Source: Nostoc sp. KVJ20
GTDB lineage: Bacteria > Cyanobacteriota > Cyanobacteriia > Cyanobacteriales > Nostocaceae
Reading direction: 5' to 3'
NCBI RefSeq assembly: GCF_001712795.1
Contig: NZ_KV757636.1
Location: 43,690 to 107,689, forward strand
DNA: 64,000 nucleotides
Shown here piece after piece: positions 25,697-35,897 of the stretch (the first letter of the stretch is position 1; every line of letters begins with the position of its first letter). The notes under the pieces are model-generated. The model had not been told where the DNA came from and ran no database searches. It saw nothing but the letters and a program-made list of their open reading frames with translations. A program made the translations under genes and the position numbers.

Positions 25697-27904
25697 ATGC
25701 ACATAGTTATTCTCGTTCTGGTTGAGGTGCTGATTGTTATTGGACTTTCAAGGCTAGTAGGATTAGCATTCCGTTCTATTAAGCAACCGCTGGTAATTGG
25801 TGAGATTGTCGCCGGAATTATGCTCGGCCCATCTTTATTTGGTTTAATTGCTCCCCACGTAGCAGTTACCTTGTTTCCACCAGAGACTTTTCCTTTCCTA
25901 AATGTTTTGTCTCAGGTGGGACTAATATTTTTCATGTTTCTGATTGGGTTAGAACTAAATCCTAAATACCTCAATAGTCAGCTAGACGTGGCTGTTTTGA
26001 CTTCTCATGTGAGTATTTTGGTGCCGTTTTCTCTAGGAACATTGCTAGCAGTAATAATTTATCCCCTAGTTTCCAATGCAAGCGTATCCTTCACTGCCTT
26101 CGCGTTGTTTTTGGGGGCGGTAATGTCAATTACTGCTTTTCCAGTGTTGGCGCGAATTATTACTGAAAACAATTTACAAGGAACGCGTTTAGGAACCTTA
26201 GCGTTAACTTGTGCAGCGGTGGATGATGTGACAGCTTGGTGTCTCTTAGCAGTAGCGATCGCAGTTGCTCGGACTGGTAACTTTGCTGGTGCTATACCCA
26301 CAATTATCGCCAGCATAATTTACATCGGCTTGATGTTGACGCTGGGACGTTGGTTTCTCCAAGGTCTTGTCAAACACTACCTTCGTGCGGGACGCCTCAG
26401 CCAATTGTGGCTAGCTGGGATTTATATGGGCGTGGTTGCGTCGGCACTAATCACCGAACTAATTGGTATTCACTTAATTTTTGGGGCATTTTTACTGGGA
26501 GTAGCCATGCCCAAAAATGAAGATTTAGTGCGGGAATTGGCAGTAAAAACCGAAGATTTTGTCCTGATATTCTTGCTGCCAATATTTTTTGCCTACAGTG
26601 GCTTACGGACGGATATTGGCTTGCTCAACCGTCCAAAATTGTGGCTGTTGTGTGCGTTGGTTTTAGGAGTGGCGATCGCAGGCAAATATTTTGGCACTTA
26701 TGTAGCAGCTCGTGTCAGTGGCATTAGTAAACGAGAAGCCTCGGCACTCGGTTGGTTAATGAATACTCGCGGCTTAACTGAACTAATAGTGCTAAACATT
26801 GGTCTAGAGTTAGGGGTAATTTCCCCCTTAATATTTACCATGCTGGTAATTATGGCATTGGTAACTACATTCATGACCTCGCCACTGGTGGAATGGACAT
26901 ACCCGAAGAAGCTGATCAGGTTAGATGTCATGGAACCGGAGTTGGAAGCAGAAACAGACGATGACGATATAGATACAGATGTCACCGCTGGAAGTGTAAG
27001 TTATCTTCATCCCTACCGAATTTTAGTGCCAGTGGCTAATCCGAGTACCCAAAAAGGGCTGGTACAGTTGGCAGTCAGCATCGCTCTTAACTACCGACAT
27101 CCCGCCATTGTTAACCCTCTTAGCCTGATTGAATTTGAAGAAGATTATGCCTTTGAAAGTACCCCAGATGAAGCAGACCGATTAATCGCCCAGCGTCGCC
27201 AACAACTAGATGAATTGATAAATACTCTCGAACCGCTAGAAACACGCTCTTATGTGCATCCCATCGTTCGCACATCTAGCAATGTCGCACGGGAAACATC
27301 ACAAATTGCCGCACTAGACCAAGTTGATTTAATTCTCGTGGGATGGCATCGTCCAGCCTTTAGTAGCAATCGTTTAGGTGGAAAAGTCGGTCAAATTCTC
27401 ACCACTGCACCAGTTGATGTGGCAGTATTTGTAGACCGGGGAAGCGATCGCTTAGAAAGTTTGTTAGTCCCCTATTCTGCAAATATCCATGATGATTTGG
27501 CGCTTATACTTGCGCTCAGACTGCTCATCAATCATGAAACTTGTATGTTGCAGGTTTTACACGTTTTACCCGAAAATCGCCTCAAAGATAAATTGAGTTA
27601 CGAACTCGACACGATGATCGAGCAATTACCGAAAAGTGTACGCGATCGCATTGAAATCAAAATTGTCCAGTCCCCAGAGCCAATCCAAGCCTTAATCGAA
27701 GCCTCAAAAAGTGTAGACCTGACAATTGCTGGCACCAGCCGCACTTGGGGCATTGAGCGTCAAACCTTGGGAAGATATACAGATCAACTAGCCATCCAAT
27801 GCCGTTCCTCCCTGCTAATTACCCGCCGCTACAGTCAAGTCACCGCTCATCTAACTTCCATGCTTCCTGAAGTTAGTAATCAAGAGGAGCCAGCGCTGTG
27901 GTAA
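25697..27904 (+). CDS. Cation:proton antiporter (CPA2) with C-terminal USP-like domains
   Basis: The 735-residue protein has a CPA2 membrane half (about residues 1-400), with EIVAGIMLGPSLFGLIAP, GAVMSITAFPVLARII and CAAVDDVTAWCLLAV (Asp pair). A cytosolic half follows (about residues 430-715) with two universal-stress-like segments. These begin at YRILVPVANPSTQKG and LESLLVPYSANIHDD, with VDLILVGWHRP and DLTIAGTSRTWG strands. The tail probably senses nucleotide or energy state and gates transport. GAGGAAACC lies 5 bp before the ATG. It is a paralogue of the shorter antiporter upstream. Confidence 0.92.
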   Translation: MHIVILVLVEVLIVIGLSRLVGLAFRSIKQPLVIGEIVAGIMLGPSLFGLIAPHVAVTLFPPETFPFLNVLSQVGLIFFMFLIGLELNPKYLNSQLDVAVLTSHVSILVPFSLGTLLAVIIYPLVSNASVSFTAFALFLGAVMSITAFPVLARIITENNLQGTRLGTLALTCAAVDDVTAWCLLAVAIAVARTGNFAGAIPTIIASIIYIGLMLTLGRWFLQGLVKHYLRAGRLSQLWLAGIYMGVVASALITELIGIHLIFGAFLLGVAMPKNEDLVRELAVKTEDFVLIFLLPIFFAYSGLRTDIGLLNRPKLWLLCALVLGVAIAGKYFGTYVAARVSGISKREASALGWLMNTRGLTELIVLNIGLELGVISPLIFTMLVIMALVTTFMTSPLVEWTYPKKLIRLDVMEPELEAETDDDDIDTDVTAGSVSYLHPYRILVPVANPSTQKGLVQLAVSIALNYRHPAIVNPLSLIEFEEDYAFESTPDEADRLIAQRRQQLDELINTLEPLETRSYVHPIVRTSSNVARETSQIAALDQVDLILVGWHRPAFSSNRLGGKVGQILTTAPVDVAVFVDRGSDRLESLLVPYSANIHDDLALILALRLLINHETCMLQVLHVLPENRLKDKLSYELDTMIEQLPKSVRDRIEIKIVQSPEPIQALIEASKSVDLTIAGTSRTWGIERQTLGRYTDQLAIQCRSSLLITRRYSQVTAHLTSMLPEVSNQEEPALW

Positions 27905-28002
27905 CCCAGTCGGCACAAGAGAGGGCTTGAAAAGAGGCAGAAGGGAAAACTCTTCTCCCTTGCTCCTCTGCTCCCCTGCTCCCCCACTCCCCACTCCAAC
28001 AC

Positions 28003-28482
28003 ATGAATCATTTCAACTTCAAATCTTTAGCTTTTTACGGAGTAGCAATAAGTTCAGTGCTACTGTTGTTTAAAACTGTAACCATTTATGGAGAAAACAA
28101 TCTCAAGGCTCCTCCTCTAGTTAACGGCAGGTATCGTCTAACGCTGGCTGAGAATTTGCCTAACTGTGAAAAATCGGATACCCTGACGTTAAACATTCAA
28201 CAGTCGGGTATTTACTTAAATGCCTCTGTCTTATCGGCAAACGCTAGCGCCAATACTGATGAAAAGCACTCTCTGGCAGGCATTTTGAAAAACCAACAAT
28301 TAAATCTATCTGGGAAAGTTGGCAAATCAATCCTTTGTAATATTCCTTACCCCCAAAATGATCCTCTGAACTCAGTCACAATTCAAATGCAATTGGTAGA
28401 TAAAGGTAATATGACAGGTCAATTAACTATAAATGGCATTCCCAAAACTCTGAAATTTACCGCTGTGCCCCAAAACAGCTAA
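28003..28482 (+). CDS. Exported or membrane-anchored hypothetical protein
   Basis: The 159-residue product has an N-terminal hydrophobic segment (SLAFYGVAISSVLLLF, residues 8-23), so it is secreted or anchored. The mature part is rich in short strands: NGRYRLTLAENLPNCEKSD, then TGQLTINGIPKTLKF. Two Cys residues (NCEKSD and LCNIPYP) could form a disulfide. I recognise no named family. It follows the antiporter gene by 98 bp containing CTCCCCTG-type repeats, and precedes the AMIN gene on the same strand. Confidence 0.6.
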   Translation: MNHFNFKSLAFYGVAISSVLLLFKTVTIYGENNLKAPPLVNGRYRLTLAENLPNCEKSDTLTLNIQQSGIYLNASVLSANASANTDEKHSLAGILKNQQLNLSGKVGKSILCNIPYPQNDPLNSVTIQMQLVDKGNMTGQLTINGIPKTLKFTAVPQNS

Positions 28483-28545
28483 TTGAATTGGGGAGTGGGG
28501 ATAGTTATTGGAAGGGCGAAGTAAACAGCAATGTGAGCGCATTGT

Positions 28546-29394
28546 ATGGGCTTTATGGAGCAGATAAAAAGAATGGATCAGGGACTAAAGACTAGGCAAT
28601 TTTGCCAATGGCGCAAGCAGCTATTTAGCATCAGTCTATTAGGCTTTTGTGCAGCGATCGCCCTCGAAACTTTCACTACAGCTGCTACACCAGTGGCAAA
28701 GCTAAATAAATGGCGTTTTTCTACCAAAACACAGCAACTCGAAATCACCCTCTCGGCAGGCACAACTCCCCGTTATTTCTACTTAGCCCAACCTCCTCGC
28801 CTTGTTGTAGATTTACCAAATACTAAGTTGGGTAACGTTACCACGCAACAAAATTATTCTGGATCAATCAAAAGCATTCGCGTTTCTCAATTGAATGAGA
28901 ACGACACCCGCATTGTCCTAGATTTAGCATCGGGCACAGCTTTTAATCCCAAACAAGTACAACTGCAACCCGTTTCCCCAAAAAACTCCACTCGCTGGGT
29001 ATTACGTCCAGTTATTTCTGGTAAAACTGCTGTAGTGAAACCAGCAAACTCCCCACCTTCACCCAAGAAACTACCTCAACTTCCTACTAACCTACCGATA
29101 AGTACTACTAACGCACAACCACCCTTACTGACAGTACCCCCTCCATCCAATGAACTGCCCTCAACAATTACTAATAATTTAGGACAGCCTTTTGTAACCG
29201 TACCTCCCCTAACTCCGAATACATCCTCTCAACAACCTGGTTTGATTCTTCCCCCTCCTTCTTTCCCAAATCAACCCGGTAATTTGAATAGCATTCCTCC
29301 TTTCGGTATGTCGGAATTTCCAGTTCCAACAGTCCCTAATGTTCCCGATGTCCAGGTGATCGAGTTTGGTCAACCCCTTCCTAAAAATAGATAG
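28546..29394 (+). CDS. AMIN-domain protein with proline-rich tail
   Basis: The 282-residue protein has a signal anchor (QLFSISLLGFCAAIALETF). An AMIN domain follows at about residues 48-145: LNKWRFSTKTQQLEITLSAG, PPRLVVDLPNTKLG and IKSIRVSQLNENDTRIVLDL. Residues 160-280 are Pro-rich and low in complexity. AMIN domains bind peptidoglycan or target proteins to the periplasm, as in AmiC and PilQ. No amidase or secretin domain is attached, so its role may be structural. Start choice among ATG 28546, 28555 and 28573 is uncertain. Confidence 0.85.
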   Translation: MGFMEQIKRMDQGLKTRQFCQWRKQLFSISLLGFCAAIALETFTTAATPVAKLNKWRFSTKTQQLEITLSAGTTPRYFYLAQPPRLVVDLPNTKLGNVTTQQNYSGSIKSIRVSQLNENDTRIVLDLASGTAFNPKQVQLQPVSPKNSTRWVLRPVISGKTAVVKPANSPPSPKKLPQLPTNLPISTTNAQPPLLTVPPPSNELPSTITNNLGQPFVTVPPLTPNTSSQQPGLILPPPSFPNQPGNLNSIPPFGMSEFPVPTVPNVPDVQVIEFGQPLPKNR

Positions 29395-29399
29395 GAAGC

Positions 29400-29557
29400 A
29401 GGGGGAACTGAGGGGGACAAGGAAGAAGCAGGGGATCAGGGTGCAGGGGGCAAGGGGGAGAATAAAAAATTACCTCTTTCTCCTTTGCTCCCTGCCCCTC
29501 TGCCTCTTTTCAATGCCCAATGCCCCATGCCCAATGCCCCATACCCAATGCCCAAAT
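29400..29557. repeat. Short tandem repeats between AMIN and DUF3172 genes
   Basis: GGGGGA/AGGGGGC-type units are followed by CCCAATG and CCCATGC units (29511-29552). These are typical STRR sequences and separate two convergent genes. No gene is present. Confidence 0.7.
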
Positions 29558-30097
29558 CTAAAATCTGTCCGTTTCTTGAGGTGTTCCAACTGCTCCTGGT
29601 TGAGCCGTGAAGAAGTTTTGAGCAGCTTCATTCTGATATATACACCTAATATCAGGTTTGTCACTGTCCAAGTTACCTGTGAAACCAAAGGTATTCAAGC
29701 GATTTTTGCAATCTCTTACCTGATCGTTAGTTACCAGCTTACGTTGCTCTAAAAGCGCCCAGTTATTTTGCCGGATTACGCATCCAGGACGCATACTCGG
29801 CTGGGCAACATAGACGTTGAAGGGGTTGAGAGTGACGAACAGTCTAGCGTCCATCACCATCGCGCTAGCTCCGTACTGTACACAAATCTCAGGGTTTGGT
29901 GCTTTGGTGTCAATGAATTCACGGGAAGCCACATTTGATGGCGCCAACGTGGTTGTAGAACTAAAAGCAATGCCAATCCCAATTCCCAAAATCAACACCC
30001 CTCCCATAATGGCGATGGTGAAGAGGTTAAACATAGGGGATTGGAAAATAGAGGGTTTAGAAGTAGTAGTCGATCTACCAGTGGGTTTACGTCTCAT
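29558..30097 (-). CDS. DUF3172 family membrane-anchored protein
   Basis: The 179-residue protein has a basic N-terminus and one membrane helix (FNLFTIAIMGGVLILGIGIG, residues 23-45). Then comes NPEICVQYGASAMVMDARLF, followed by NPFNVYVAQPSMRPGCVIRQ and NDQVRDCKNRLNTFGF. This matches DUF3172, found in cyanobacteria and plastids. The mature domain, with four Cys, probably faces the lumen or periplasm. The function is unknown. The gene converges with the AMIN gene; upstream is a 662-bp gap. Confidence 0.85.
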   Translation of the reverse strand: MRRKPTGRSTTTSKPSIFQSPMFNLFTIAIMGGVLILGIGIGIAFSSTTTLAPSNVASREFIDTKAPNPEICVQYGASAMVMDARLFVTLNPFNVYVAQPSMRPGCVIRQNNWALLEQRKLVTNDQVRDCKNRLNTFGFTGNLDSDKPDIRCIYQNEAAQNFFTAQPGAVGTPQETDRF

Positions 30098-30759
30098 TGT
30101 TGCTTAATCACCTTCACGCCTATTTGGCAGGGAGTGGTTTAAAGTTTGCTCCCTCTTTTCAGTATGCCTAGTCTTTAATGCAATTGTCTGTGATTTTCTG
30201 TGCTACGTTCACGGTAACTGAGAAAAATATGAATTTATCTTGATAACTTAGTGGTCTTAATGTCCTCCCAGCACTGTATTCGGTACTTTGAATCAGTGAG
30301 AGATTCCAAATATCACTCTTTGGGCTTCCTCCCAATATTATTAATTTTACATTAGTTTAAAATAGCTAAATTCATTCTTGCCGACTTCACATAATATTTG
30401 GCACATAATATCTGGACAGAAGTTCAACTTTATGTCTTATTGCTTCTATCTGGAATAATTGGTGAGTATTTTTATTTAGTTTGATTGTTAACCAATTGTT
30501 GTTAGTTATGAGTTTTGTTTGACTTGTTAGTTAATTTTTTACTTCTTGTATTGATGGATTATGATAGCACATTTTTGATGATTATCAGATGGTCTTAATT
30601 CAATTTTCACTATTAAAACAGTCAGAATGCTGAGATTATCTAGCTTTTGTTGTTACTTTTCAATTTTTAGGATGAGATATTTTTGTTACCCCTAGTAATT
30701 GATGTGTAAAACAATGTAAATTAACACTTAATGAAATTTTGATAAGTAATTGAAAGCAC
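30098..30759. other. Intergenic region, no gene seen
   Basis: This A+T-rich gap separates divergent genes (DUF3172 and the ABC-2 permease). I see no convincing frame, hairpin or repeat. An in-frame TGA at 30751-30753 just before GTG 30760 limits how far upstream the permease could start. Confidence 0.6.
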
Positions 30760-31587
30760 GTGACATCTCAAAGAGCGCTACTTTCGGGCAAGAGGTTCAA
30801 AACTTCGCAACTTCAAATCTTCCTAGCTGATACTCTGACTATTTTTTGGGGAGATTGGTTAGATTTACGTGTGAGAATTGTACAAGTTGCTGCATCAGGA
30901 TTAATATCTCCACTGATATATATTTTAGCTTTTGGCTTGGGTTTGGGTAGTTCTATCAAACCCGGCTCAGGGATTAGTGGTAATTATGACAACTATTTGG
31001 AATTCATATTACCGGGAATGGTGGCGCTATCATCCATGACGATTAGCTTTGGTGGAACGACATTTTCAATTTGTGGAGACAGACTATTTAGCAAAACCTT
31101 CGAGGAATTGTTGTTAACTCCTATACACCCCTTAGCGCTGCACATAGGTAAAATGCTGGCGGGAGTCGTGCGGGGGTTGATGACTTCCGGTTCGGTGATT
31201 TTGGTAGCGTTGCTGTTGACTGGAAACTGGAATTTTCTCAACCCACTATTTTTACTGTTAGTAGTGCTGAATTGTTCGGTATTTGCTGGGTTAGGGGTGA
31301 TTGTGGGGTTGAGTGTGCGATCGCTCGAATCAGTTGGACTCTACAACAACTTTATAATTATCCCTATGTCATTCTTAGGAGCGACTTTCTTTGACCCTGC
31401 GACATTACCATCTGCCCTCAAGGTTGTAGTTTACCTGTTACCGTTGACCTACGCCAGCATCGGACTGCGTGCAGCGGCTCATTTACCCTTGTCCCAGTTT
31501 CCTTGGTACAGCATACCGATTTTGCTGGTAATTGCGATCGCTCTTTCTCTCTGGGGCGGTTATAAATTCGCTCACCAACAGGATTAG
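30760..31587 (+). CDS. ABC-2 type transporter permease (NodJ/DrrB-like)
   Basis: The 275-residue protein has six membrane helices and the ABC-2 signature: LEFILPGMVALSSMTISFGG, KTFEELLLTPIHPLALHIGK, and a SFLGATFFDPATLP re-entrant region near the end. Such permeases pair with an ATPase to export polysaccharides, lipids or drugs, but no ATPase gene is adjacent. GTG 30760 is the only possible early start because an in-frame stop precedes it. No good ribosome site is visible. The substrate is unknown. Confidence 0.88.
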   Translation: MTSQRALLSGKRFKTSQLQIFLADTLTIFWGDWLDLRVRIVQVAASGLISPLIYILAFGLGLGSSIKPGSGISGNYDNYLEFILPGMVALSSMTISFGGTTFSICGDRLFSKTFEELLLTPIHPLALHIGKMLAGVVRGLMTSGSVILVALLLTGNWNFLNPLFLLLVVLNCSVFAGLGVIVGLSVRSLESVGLYNNFIIIPMSFLGATFFDPATLPSALKVVVYLLPLTYASIGLRAAAHLPLSQFPWYSIPILLVIAIALSLWGGYKFAHQQD

Positions 31588-32151
31588 AATAATTCGTAAT
31601 TCGTAATTCGTAATTCGTAATTCGTAATGACGCTCGAATACTGCGTCTGAATAATCGGCGTTTTTGCACTCCCACAAAACAAGAAAATTTGGTGGTGCAA
31701 CAATTTCTGCGTCGGTCTGAATCCCTGACTGTAAGCGAAGCCGCGATAGCGCAGCGTTAGCGAGTCTTCTCCCAAGGGGAGACGCCAAGGGCGAACGAGC
31801 GTCGCGTCTTTATTCTGAATTCTGAATTCTGACTCCTGAATTCTGAATTCTGAATTCTTCTTCAATAGAAGTAAAGATAATTTTATGATTCACATATTGT
31901 CTAATATGTCAACGCATCAGTTCTAATTTAGATTTTTTATAAAGATTGCGTGAAATTACTAGTTATCGTGATAAAGCATTACAAGAATTGCTTTATAAAT
32001 CAACCTATGAGTAGATATCAACTCAGTGAGCAAGCACACATTAACCACTATTTATCTAGCAGATAGATAGCAGTTGAAAAGTGAGTTTTTGCTGTTTGAT
32101 TTAACCCATGCGGTATAGCATTCTCTTAACCAATATGAAAAGGACACAAAT
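31588..32151. repeat. Repeat-rich intergenic region
   Basis: Five perfect AATTCGT heptamers run from 31591 to 31625. An AATCGGCGTTTTTGCAC segment (31653-31669) recurs at 55842-55857. A GC-rich dispersed repeat (about 31730-31808, with AGCGAAGCCGCGATAGCGC) and TGAATTC heptamers (31811-31858) follow. The last 250 bp are A+T-rich and hold the promoter of the PEP-CTERM gene, whose AAAAGGACAC site is at 32136-32145. No gene is present. Confidence 0.75.
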
Positions 32152-32814
32152 ATGACTACAATTGCAACCAAAATAGCCTTATCTGTTCTAGGAGCAGCAG
32201 GAATTAGTCTTTTATCTTGGACACCAGCAAGAGCCGTCATTTTTGTAGAACCCATCGTGACGACTGTGAATGAAGACATATTCAAAACGAGAGAACCAAG
32301 AACCCTTGGGCCAGATATTCTACCAGGAGAAAGAATAGAATATGGTGTCCCAGATAGAGCTAACAATTTAATAAATGGTACTGGCAATAATATAGGAAGC
32401 TTCGTTTTTGACTTACAAACGCTGTTCTATACTAATGCCGATTCTAATCCATCATTTGATAATGAGCCGGTAGAGTGGGGAGATGTTGATGGAGATGGAA
32501 AGATTGGTTTCTCTAGTATTCCTGGTCTAGAGGATATCTTTGCAAACGTTACCGTTGAAGGCAACCTGATCACTTATAGTGGTGGCGTAATCCGAGACGG
32601 AGATATATTTTACAATCTATTTTCTACCAAACCCGATTTAACCCCAGGTGGTGGAATCATTCCAGCAATACCAGCAGATCAAGAGGATAGAGATGGGCCG
32701 ATCCGGGTGGGTGCTTCTTACACCGCCATTCCTGAATCAACTAATGTTTTGGGTGTGCTCGTTTTTGGCGCTTTAGGGGTAGCTTTCAAACTAAAGCGAT
32801 CGCTACACTGTTAA
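32152..32814 (+). CDS. Secreted PEP-CTERM-type protein
   Basis: The 220-residue protein has an N-terminal signal peptide (ATKIALSVLGAAGISLLSW, ending ARA near residue 28). It ends with a C-terminal PEP-CTERM sorting tail: I-P-E-S-T-N, a hydrophobic helix (VLGVLVFGALGVAF) and basic residues KLKRS. The middle contains a DVDGDGKIG calcium-binding-like turn. Such proteins are processed by exosortase and end up in the envelope or extracellular matrix. No exosortase gene lies in this window. An AAGGA site precedes ATG 32152. The mature domain is not recognised. Confidence 0.85.
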   Translation: MTTIATKIALSVLGAAGISLLSWTPARAVIFVEPIVTTVNEDIFKTREPRTLGPDILPGERIEYGVPDRANNLINGTGNNIGSFVFDLQTLFYTNADSNPSFDNEPVEWGDVDGDGKIGFSSIPGLEDIFANVTVEGNLITYSGGVIRDGDIFYNLFSTKPDLTPGGGIIPAIPADQEDRDGPIRVGASYTAIPESTNVLGVLVFGALGVAFKLKRSLHC

Positions 32815-32866
32815 AGCTGTTACTGGGGACTGGTGATAACTGAATAATCACCAATGCCCCATGCCC

Positions 32867-33925
32867 TCATTTTGTAATTAACTCCCGATACACTGTCATT
32901 GTTTCCTGATGGACACGGGCAACACTCAGCCTCTCTAGGTTTTGATTTGCCCGTTGTTTCCACTCGTCCAGCATCTCGGCATTACTCAGTAATTGCACTA
33001 AGACCCCAGCCAAAGCATTACTATCTTTTACTGGCACCAAAAGACCTGCTTGCCCATTATCCAAAGCTTCAGGAATCCCATCTACCTGAGTACCAACGAT
33101 CGCAGTTCCAGTTTCTCTAGCTTCCGAAAGTACCAGAGGGCAAGGATCACGGTGGGAAGCCAGCACAAATATGTCACAAGATATCAGATAGCGTTGAGGT
33201 TCTGGTTGGAAACCTTCAAAATGAATGCGTTCTTTTACAGAAGTTGCTTGTGCCTGTGCCTCAAATAGCTGCTTATCAGGGCCATTTCCTACCAAATAAA
33301 GATGCGCTTGGGGAAAATCTGAGGCAATTTGTTCAAAGGCGGCGATTAACTCAGCAATTCCCTTACGTTGATACATCCCGGCTACAGTTGCGATCGCTGG
33401 ATGCTGTAATGGTAGAGGTTGATAATCTTGTATTTGTCGAGTGCGGGGACTGCCCAAAGTTCCGTTACATACCACCCGCAACTTGTTTTCTGGAATACCG
33501 CGCCTAAACATAGAATCTTGCACAGCCTTACTGACAGCAATTACCCTGTCAGCCAAACCCATCAGCAGACTCGCACGTTGAAATTCGTTGTGGACTGTAG
33601 AAATTAAAGCATATTTGTTTCCTTTAAAAATACGTGCTAATATCACTCCCGTCATCATGTGGGCATGAACAATATCCGGCTGAAATTCAGCTGCGATCGC
33701 TCGGTAACGCATAACTGCTTTGATCATATTTATCGGTTTCCGGCTTTGGTCTAGTTGGTAGTGTTTAACACCATAAATATCTAGTAAAGTCTCGTATTCA
33801 CCACCAGCAGAAACAACCGCTACCTCATAACCAGATTTTGCCTGTAGACAAGCCAGATCCACAGCCACATTCACAATACCGTTACCTATTTCTTGAACAT
33901 GGTTCAAAATATGTATGATTCGCAT
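32867..33925 (-). CDS. Glycosyltransferase family 4
   Basis: The 352-residue GT-B enzyme begins with MRIIHILNHVQEIGNGIVNV, with no signal peptide. It has PDIVHAHMMTGVI, VIAVSKAVQDSM and TVAGMYQRKGIAELIAAF. The donor-binding helix is FVLASHRDPCPLVLSEARE, the E-x7-E region with the second Glu in SEARE. It transfers a sugar from a nucleotide donor, probably to an envelope or exopolysaccharide acceptor. Together with the GT2 gene at 38177 it frames the large secreted beta-helix protein, so glycosylation of secreted or surface polymer is plausible. Confidence 0.92.
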   Translation of the reverse strand: MRIIHILNHVQEIGNGIVNVAVDLACLQAKSGYEVAVVSAGGEYETLLDIYGVKHYQLDQSRKPINMIKAVMRYRAIAAEFQPDIVHAHMMTGVILARIFKGNKYALISTVHNEFQRASLLMGLADRVIAVSKAVQDSMFRRGIPENKLRVVCNGTLGSPRTRQIQDYQPLPLQHPAIATVAGMYQRKGIAELIAAFEQIASDFPQAHLYLVGNGPDKQLFEAQAQATSVKERIHFEGFQPEPQRYLISCDIFVLASHRDPCPLVLSEARETGTAIVGTQVDGIPEALDNGQAGLLVPVKDSNALAGVLVQLLSNAEMLDEWKQRANQNLERLSVARVHQETMTVYRELITK

Positions 33926-34430
33926 AATCTTTAAGATGTGTATAAAAAATAAAGATAAGTAACTGAGTGTGAATCTACATATAGCAGGAGGCAGGAGGCA
34001 GGAGGTAAAAGTATTACTATTCCTAGCCTTGGGGTTTTCAAAATGTCCTAACCTATGTGGCTACCGCTATACTTATTGAGTTCTTCAGTGACAACTCAAA
34101 AGCAGTCAGTAGTGTGTAAAAATGACCACTTACTACTGACTAAAAGCGTTTCTAACTAGTTACTTAGCTTAAAGAGTTATTCAATAACGGCTCGATAAAT
34201 CGGGGTAAAACTCCAAAATCGTCCTTGTTAGAATTCCCCATTTCCCTCTCTTGGCCACTACTGAAATACTTTTATGACTTTACAAAAACAGCAATTTGCC
34301 TGATGATAAAAAAGAAATAAATAGTAATAAATAATTCGTTAGTACTGTTAGTATTTGTGTGAAAACCCTAGTAAATATAAAGCTTCAGTCAGTTTGAGTT
34401 GACCTCATAACCTTATCTTGAAGTAACAAA
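33926..34430. repeat. Intergenic region with GGCAGGA repeat
   Basis: Three tandem copies of an AGGAGGC unit lie at 33984-34005. The rest is ordinary A+T-rich sequence between divergent genes (GT4 and the beta-helix protein), with no gene. The beta-helix promoter must lie here but no clear boxes stand out. Confidence 0.6.
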
Positions 34431-35897
34431 ATGCTAACTCCACATACTCCAAACTTCCAATTAAATTCCATAACGGTGAATGATACCGGAGACGCAGATG
34501 ATGGTGATGCGAACAACGGCATTACCACACTTCGGGAAGCAATTAACTTAGCTAATGCTACTCCAGGGGATGATGTGATCACTTTTGGGGGTGTATTCAC
34601 GGATAACACCCCAGATGTAATTACCCTGACCTCTGGGCAACTGACGATTACTGATGATCTTACCATCTTGGGCACTGGGTCATCTTTGCTTACCGTGAGT
34701 GGAAATAATGCTTCCAGGGTGTTCGAGATATCAGGATTAGTAACAGATGTTAGCATTGATGGTTTGGCGATCGCTAATGGTAATGATAGCGGTATTAAAA
34801 CTAACAACAATGCTATTCTCAGCCTAACTAACAGCACCGTTTCTGACAATACAGGAAGCGGCATTTTTAACGAAACCTATACCAACGTCAGTCTAACTAA
34901 CAGCACCGTTTCTGACAATACAGGAAGCGGCATTTTTAACAGAGGCTATAGTAGCCTAAATATATCTAACAGCACTGTTTCTGGAAATACGGGAAGCGGC
35001 ATCTTTAACGAAGGAGGCACAGTCAGTCTAACTAATAGCATTGTCTCTAGCAATACTGAAAACGGCATCTTTAACACCATCACTGGTATTCCTCCGTTCA
35101 TACTTAATCCTGGTAACATCAGGCTTACAAATAGCACTGTCTCAGGTAATACGAAAACTGGGATCTATAACCGAGACAGCATTCTCTGGCTTAACAATAG
35201 TACTGTATCAAACAATACAGGAAGCGGCATTTCTAACTTATCTATCCAAGATGAATATATCTTTTCTTCCAGTTCAGCTACCCTGACGAACAGTACTGTA
35301 TTTGGGAATACAAATACTACTGAGGGCGGCGGCATCTATAACAACGACGCCCTCACCCTCATCAACACCACAATTACTAATAACACAGCTGACTCTAACG
35401 CTGATGGGACTGGCGACGGTGGCGGCGTTTTCAACGATGGTGGGACTATAACCGTTGGGAACAGCATCATTGCCGGTAACTTCGACAACTCCACCTCCAG
35501 CAACATCACGCCCGATGTGGCTGGTAGTTTTAGCGACTCTGGCAATAACCTAGTTGGTAATAATACTGGTAGTACTGGTTTGACTACCAGCACCTTAGTG
35601 GGCACCAACGCCAGCCCCATTAATCCCCAACTCAGCCCTCTACAAAATAATGGTGGTGCAACATTAACTCAAGCTTTACTTGCGGGTAGTCCCGCCATTG
35701 ATGCAGGCAATAATTCCCTAGTTAGCGCCAGCACAGACCAAAGAGGCCCTGGATTTGACCGAATATCTAACGGTGTGGTTGATATTGGTGCTTATGAAGT
35801 CCAATTCACTAGCAAGCCACCTATTAATACTGACACAATAGTAAAGGCGTATTTGAGATATCAGGAACAGGGACAGATACTAGCATTAATGGCTTGA
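34431..35897 (+). CDS. Beta-helix (CSLREA/choice-of-anchor-type) surface protein, 5' open frame
   Basis: This frame encodes 488 residues. It starts with a CSLREA-like opening (GITTLREAINLANATPGDD). A series of beta-helix rungs follows (LTNSTVSDNTGSGIFN, repeated with small changes), then GGTITVGNSIIAGNF and DQRGPGFDRISNGVVDIGAYEV, the usual end of a choice-of-anchor Q-type module. After INTDTIVK the frame leaves homologous sequence (AYLRYQEQGQILALMA, then stop). The correct continuation, GVFEISGTGTDTSING, lies in another frame from 35834. I read this as the N-terminal part of one large secreted protein broken by a frameshift or deletion. Confidence 0.85.
   Translation: MLTPHTPNFQLNSITVNDTGDADDGDANNGITTLREAINLANATPGDDVITFGGVFTDNTPDVITLTSGQLTITDDLTILGTGSSLLTVSGNNASRVFEISGLVTDVSIDGLAIANGNDSGIKTNNNAILSLTNSTVSDNTGSGIFNETYTNVSLTNSTVSDNTGSGIFNRGYSSLNISNSTVSGNTGSGIFNEGGTVSLTNSIVSSNTENGIFNTITGIPPFILNPGNIRLTNSTVSGNTKTGIYNRDSILWLNNSTVSNNTGSGISNLSIQDEYIFSSSSATLTNSTVFGNTNTTEGGGIYNNDALTLINTTITNNTADSNADGTGDGGGVFNDGGTITVGNSIIAGNFDNSTSSNITPDVAGSFSDSGNNLVGNNTGSTGLTTSTLVGTNASPINPQLSPLQNNGGATLTQALLAGSPAIDAGNNSLVSASTDQRGPGFDRISNGVVDIGAYEVQFTSKPPINTDTIVKAYLRYQEQGQILALMA

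Noticed and set aside
29366..29752. 128-codon plus-strand frame overlapping the AMIN end and DUF3172 gene
   Set aside because: It lies antisense to the DUF3172 coding sequence and across heptamer repeats, so it is a shadow frame.
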